The notes under the pieces: model-generated | The model's database searches: none | What the model was told of the DNA's origin: nothing | The model's input: the letters and a program-made list of their open reading frames with translations, nothing else | NCBI RefSeq assembly: GCF_003350295.1 | Contig: NZ_QLYY01000005.1 | Location: forward strand, 62,001-126,000 | Source: Vibrio tetraodonis | GTDB taxonomy: Bacteria > Pseudomonadota > Gammaproteobacteria > Enterobacterales > Vibrionaceae | Reading direction: 5' to 3' | DNA length: 64,000 bases | Shown here: positions 61,096 to 64,000 of the stretch, piece after piece | How positions within the stretch are numbered: position 1 is the stretch's first letter | Layout of the letters: every line of letters starts with the position of its first letter | Made by a program: the position numbers and the translations under genes

Positions 61096-62571
61096 TTACT
61101 GGTCTAGTTTACCAACCAAAGAAAGATCGAAGCTCGCACCCATATATTTGAAGTGAGGACGTACAGACATTGATACTTTGTACCAACCTGGGTCACCCTC
61201 AACATCCGATACTTCAACCTTAGCAGCACGTAGAGGACGACGACCACGTACTTCTGCTGGTGGATTCTCTTGATCAGAAACATATTGACGAATCCATTTG
61301 TTCAGCTCAATCTCAAGGTCCGTGCGCTCTTTCCATGAACCGATTTGCTCACGTTGCAACACCTTGATGTAGTGAGCTAAACGGTTGATGATGAACATAT
61401 AAGGCAGTTGAGTCCCTAACTTGTAGTTCATCTCCGCGTTCTTCCCTTCCGGCGTGTTTGGGAAAACCTTAGGCTTTTGGATTGAGTTTGCGGAAAAGAA
61501 AGCCGCATTATCAGACCCTTTACGCATGGTTAGAGCAATAAAACCCTCTTCAGCAAGTTCAAACTCGCGGCGGTCAGAAACCAAAATTTCAGTTGGAATT
61601 TTAGTTTCGATCTGTCCCATAGACTCAAAGTTGTAAACAGGTAGATCGAAAACAGCACCACCACTTTGAGGACCTATAATGTTTGGACACCAACGATACT
61701 TAGCGAACGACTCACTGATCTTTGACGCCATTGCATACGCTGAGTTACCCCACAAAAAGTTGTTGTGGTCATCAGCAACTGACTCATCATAATCAAAGGC
61801 TTTGATCGGATTATCTTCAACAGAATAAGGATTGCGAAGCATAAAACGAGAGGTACATAAACCAAGATAGCGAGAGTCTTCATGTTCACGCAAACCACGC
61901 CACTTAGTGTATTGAGGCCCTTCAAATACAGACTTAAGGTCTTTCATGTTAGGCAGCTCTTCGTAGCTATCTAAGCCAAAGAACTGAGAAGATGCTGAGG
62001 TAATAAATGGTGCATGAGACATAGCACCAACATTAGCCATATATTCCATCAGTTTGATGTCTGGGCTAGAAGACGTTAGCTGATAGTCACACACTACAGC
62101 GGCAACCGGTTTACCACCGAATTGACCATATTCACGAGTGTAAATCTGTTTGTAAAGACCAGACTTGACCACTTCAGGAGCGTCTTCAAAGTCGTCGAGA
62201 ACTTCATCTTTTTTCGCCGAAATCAATTCAATCAGAATATTTTCACGGAAATCAGTATGATCAACAAGATATTTCAATCCACGCCATGTTGATTCAATCG
62301 CTTGAACTTCTTCGTTATGAAGGATTGCATCAAGTTGTTTAGAAAGCTTTTGATCAATCTCACTTATCATAAGATCGACTAATGACTGATCAACTTTTTC
62401 AGTCGTGCTGCTGCTCAGTAGCTCACCGATAAATGCTTCAACGCCACGCTTGGCAACGTCAAAACCTTCATCACTTGGCTTTAATCTTGTTTCAGTTAGA
62501 ATACTGTCCAGAAGGGAACCAGAGTCAGCTAAGGCCGCTTCTTGTTCCGGAGCTTGTGCTTCTGCTGTCAT
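61096..62571 (-). CDS. tssC: T6SS contractile sheath large subunit TssC (VipB)
   Basis: The 491-residue sheath protein forms the contractile tube with TssB. Conserved segments are VQAIESTWRGLKYLVDHTDF (about 89-108), GKPVAAVVCDY, FMLRNPYS, NFLWGNSAYAMA, and the C-terminal RPHFKYMGASFDLSLVGKLD. It begins 10 bases after tssB, the usual tight coupling of the sheath pair. Confidence 0.97.
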   Translation of the reverse strand: MTAEAQAPEQEAALADSGSLLDSILTETRLKPSDEGFDVAKRGVEAFIGELLSSSTTEKVDQSLVDLMISEIDQKLSKQLDAILHNEEVQAIESTWRGLKYLVDHTDFRENILIELISAKKDEVLDDFEDAPEVVKSGLYKQIYTREYGQFGGKPVAAVVCDYQLTSSSPDIKLMEYMANVGAMSHAPFITSASSQFFGLDSYEELPNMKDLKSVFEGPQYTKWRGLREHEDSRYLGLCTSRFMLRNPYSVEDNPIKAFDYDESVADDHNNFLWGNSAYAMASKISESFAKYRWCPNIIGPQSGGAVFDLPVYNFESMGQIETKIPTEILVSDRREFELAEEGFIALTMRKGSDNAAFFSANSIQKPKVFPNTPEGKNAEMNYKLGTQLPYMFIINRLAHYIKVLQREQIGSWKERTDLEIELNKWIRQYVSDQENPPAEVRGRRPLRAAKVEVSDVEGDPGWYKVSMSVRPHFKYMGASFDLSLVGKLDQ

Positions 62572-62580
62572 ATTATCCTC

Positions 62581-63090
62581 TTATTCAGCCTTTTCAGCGT
62601 CTTGATCTTCACCAATGCTGAGTTCTTCGAGTAGTTTCTTACGAGCTTCTTCGTCCTGAAGAACCGCAGCGATCTTCTTGCGGAAAGCAGGCACATTGCC
62701 TAACGGACCTTTTAATGCAACCAAAGCTTCTCTTAGTTCAAGAAGGCTGTTTAATTCAGGGACATTTTTAGCGATAGACTCTGGTGAAAAGTCCTTCATG
62801 TCCTTGAACGTTAGGTCAACGGCGAGCTGTGCGCCTTCTTCATCGGTCAGACGGTTTTCAACGTTAACTTTAAGGTTAGGAGCATAACCTTCTAGAACTT
62901 CGTTAAAATTGTCTTTATCAATGTTGATCGGCGTACGTTCTTCAATTGGCGTGTCGTCAGAGCGAGCGGTGAAATCACCGACAACCATCATATTCAGCGG
63001 CAGTTCAACGTCTTCTTGCGCATCACCTGTCGCTGGAACATAACGGATATTAATTCGCTCTTTAGGAGCTACCGAGCCATCGCGTGACAT
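62581..63090 (-). CDS. tssB: T6SS contractile sheath small subunit TssB (VipA)
   Basis: The 169-residue chain starts MSRDGSVAPKERINIRYVPA, the VipA signature, followed by LPLNMMVVGDFTAR and the C-terminal sheath-interaction helix. AAGGAA precedes the ATG at 63090; the open frame reaches 16 codons further upstream but that region lacks similarity. Directly upstream of tssC and downstream of tssA. Confidence 0.97.
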   Translation of the reverse strand: MSRDGSVAPKERINIRYVPATGDAQEDVELPLNMMVVGDFTARSDDTPIEERTPINIDKDNFNEVLEGYAPNLKVNVENRLTDEEGAQLAVDLTFKDMKDFSPESIAKNVPELNSLLELREALVALKGPLGNVPAFRKKIAAVLQDEEARKKLLEELSIGEDQDAEKAE

Positions 63091-63116
63091 AATTAGTTCC
63101 TTATCTAATTGTATTG

Positions 63117-64000
63117 TTAGTTGTAGATTGACTCCCACGCCTCAAACTTTTCTGGCAGCTGCTCCCTGGATGGATAAAGCTGCTTAAGAATCTTTTGGGT
63201 AAAATCATCTAATTGCAAAGAGAGGTGTGGTTCCCAGCTGAACAGGTTCATTTCATCTCTAACTGACCATAACTTTTCAAGATAAGGCAAACATAGAGCG
63301 TAAAGACCAACAGCTTGGTAAGCTTTTACGATTTGTAAATGCAGCATAAATTGCCTTCTCCCAGAGCTATCTAGCGCTAGATTTTGAGCCACTTCTGCTA
63401 CGCGTTCTCCCAAATTTTCGAGAGTTACATCGTCCATCGATACGAGGTCATCTTCAGCAATCACAACCTGGGGCATGGCTTGCTGATCTGAACCTTTATT
63501 AGAGCGACCAAATTTACTGAGCCACTCCACCGTCGCTTCATTAGCAAACGGTATCGAATTTTTAAATGAAAGCTGTTCTATACCCGGCAACGCCTGAACA
63601 AACTGATTCACTTCTTCATGAACCGCTTGCGCTGCCTCTTCCAAGTTGAGGTTTTTCAACATTTGATAAACATAGAAATGCCCAGTGAGCCAAAAAGGGG
63701 CATCGGCTAAGGTACGCTCAAGGCGCTTTATTGTGTCAATATCACTTTCTTGCTTAGCTTTATCACTATATTCAGCCTGTTTATCTTGCGATACAGCAAG
63801 AATTAGCGGTGTTTCTTGATTCTGATGACTTGGCAATTCTGTGATATCAGACCAAGTAAGATGGCGATGAATACGATAAGACAAAGGCAGCTCTGGCTCT
63901 GCGCTAAGAATGGTTTCCGCGACTTTTTTCAACGTTCTTTTAGAGGCCGTGGGAGACGAAAAGTCGGTATCAATATCCAGCTCTTTCTTTTCATGAAAAA
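63117..64000 (-). CDS. tssA: T6SS protein TssA (partial, N-terminus beyond window)
   Basis: The reading frame stays open to the window edge, so at least 294 codons are seen and the N-terminal ImpA_N domain lies beyond 64000. The visible part is the middle and C-terminal domain of the VasJ-like TssA family (APFWLTGHFYVYQMLKNL, LPYLEKLWSVRDEMNLFSWEP). TssA recruits and caps the growing sheath. An apparent start at 63932 is a TTG inside the gene and is not the real start. It ends 26 bases before the tssB ATG. Confidence 0.88.
   Translation of the reverse strand, partial: FHEKKELDIDTDFSSPTASKRTLKKVAETILSAEPELPLSYRIHRHLTWSDITELPSHQNQETPLILAVSQDKQAEYSDKAKQESDIDTIKRLERTLADAPFWLTGHFYVYQMLKNLNLEEAAQAVHEEVNQFVQALPGIEQLSFKNSIPFANEATVEWLSKFGRSNKGSDQQAMPQVVIAEDDLVSMDDVTLENLGERVAEVAQNLALDSSGRRQFMLHLQIVKAYQAVGLYALCLPYLEKLWSVRDEMNLFSWEPHLSLQLDDFTQKILKQLYPSREQLPEKFEAWESIYN

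Noticed and set aside
1..64000. Mobile elements, CRISPR arrays, tRNA or rRNA genes
   Set aside because: No transposase, integrase, phage gene, repeat-spacer array, cloverleaf or rRNA segment was seen on reading both strands.

Overview
The window looks like secondary-chromosome (chromosome II) sequence from a Vibrio or close relative. The evidence is gene content and order: an ApbA remnant beside an extra secDF pair, phhAB with acetoacetyl-CoA synthetase, kbl-tdh, prtV with a thermolabile-haemolysin-type phospholipase, a phaB-phaA-phasin-phaC operon, and a type VI secretion (T6SS) cluster. Base composition is moderately AT-rich. I see no rRNA, tRNA, CRISPR array, insertion sequence or prophage. 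This assignment comes from recognising families, not from a database search.

Layout. 1-6.5 kb: membrane protein, serine dehydratase (sdaA), WYL regulator, small cold-shock-domain protein, yjjG, a LysR regulator and elbB. 6.7-12.7 kb: decayed ketopantoate-reductase-family gene, exported dienelactone-hydrolase-like protein, secD-secF, and three exported or anchored proteins of unknown role. 12.8-17.0 kb: three tandem paralogous genes of about 400 codons that I cannot assign to a family; each has the same promoter-like element upstream. 17.1-24.2 kb: phhA-phhB, acetoacetyl-CoA synthetase, methyltransferase, LysR, CDF transporter, response regulator. 24.3-34.1 kb: DUF1289, MscS-type channel and DM13 proteins, a candidate small RNA complementary to the quorum-sensing Qrr RNAs, alpha carbonic anhydrase, kbl-tdh, LysR, EamA exporter, and a second-type tryptophanyl-tRNA synthetase preceded by a Trp-Trp leader ORF. 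34.2-39.0 kb: secreted virulence-type enzymes (M6 metalloprotease PrtV, GDSL phospholipase) and a small exported protein resembling the PrtV N-terminus. 39.0-44.5 kb: racemase, TrmO-like fragment, and the polyhydroxybutyrate operon. 45.1-64.0 kb: T6SS genes in three blocks (fha-tssJKL on minus; tssA-like and tssM on plus; tssA-tssB-tssC-tssE-tssF-tssG on minus). An Lrp, two GNAT acetyltransferases and a LuxR-type regulator lie between the second and third blocks. The cluster runs off the right edge; ClpV, Hcp and VgrG are not in the window.

How genes fit together. PhhA/PhhB turn phenylalanine into tyrosine, whose breakdown yields acetoacetate. Acetoacetyl-CoA synthetase activates acetoacetate, and PhaB/PhaC can store the product as PHB. 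Kbl and Tdh convert threonine to glycine and acetyl-CoA. The candidates I rate highest are the Qrr-antisense small RNA (about 26.3 kb), the Trp leader before trpS (32.8-33.0 kb), and the tandem gene triplet (12.8-17.0 kb).
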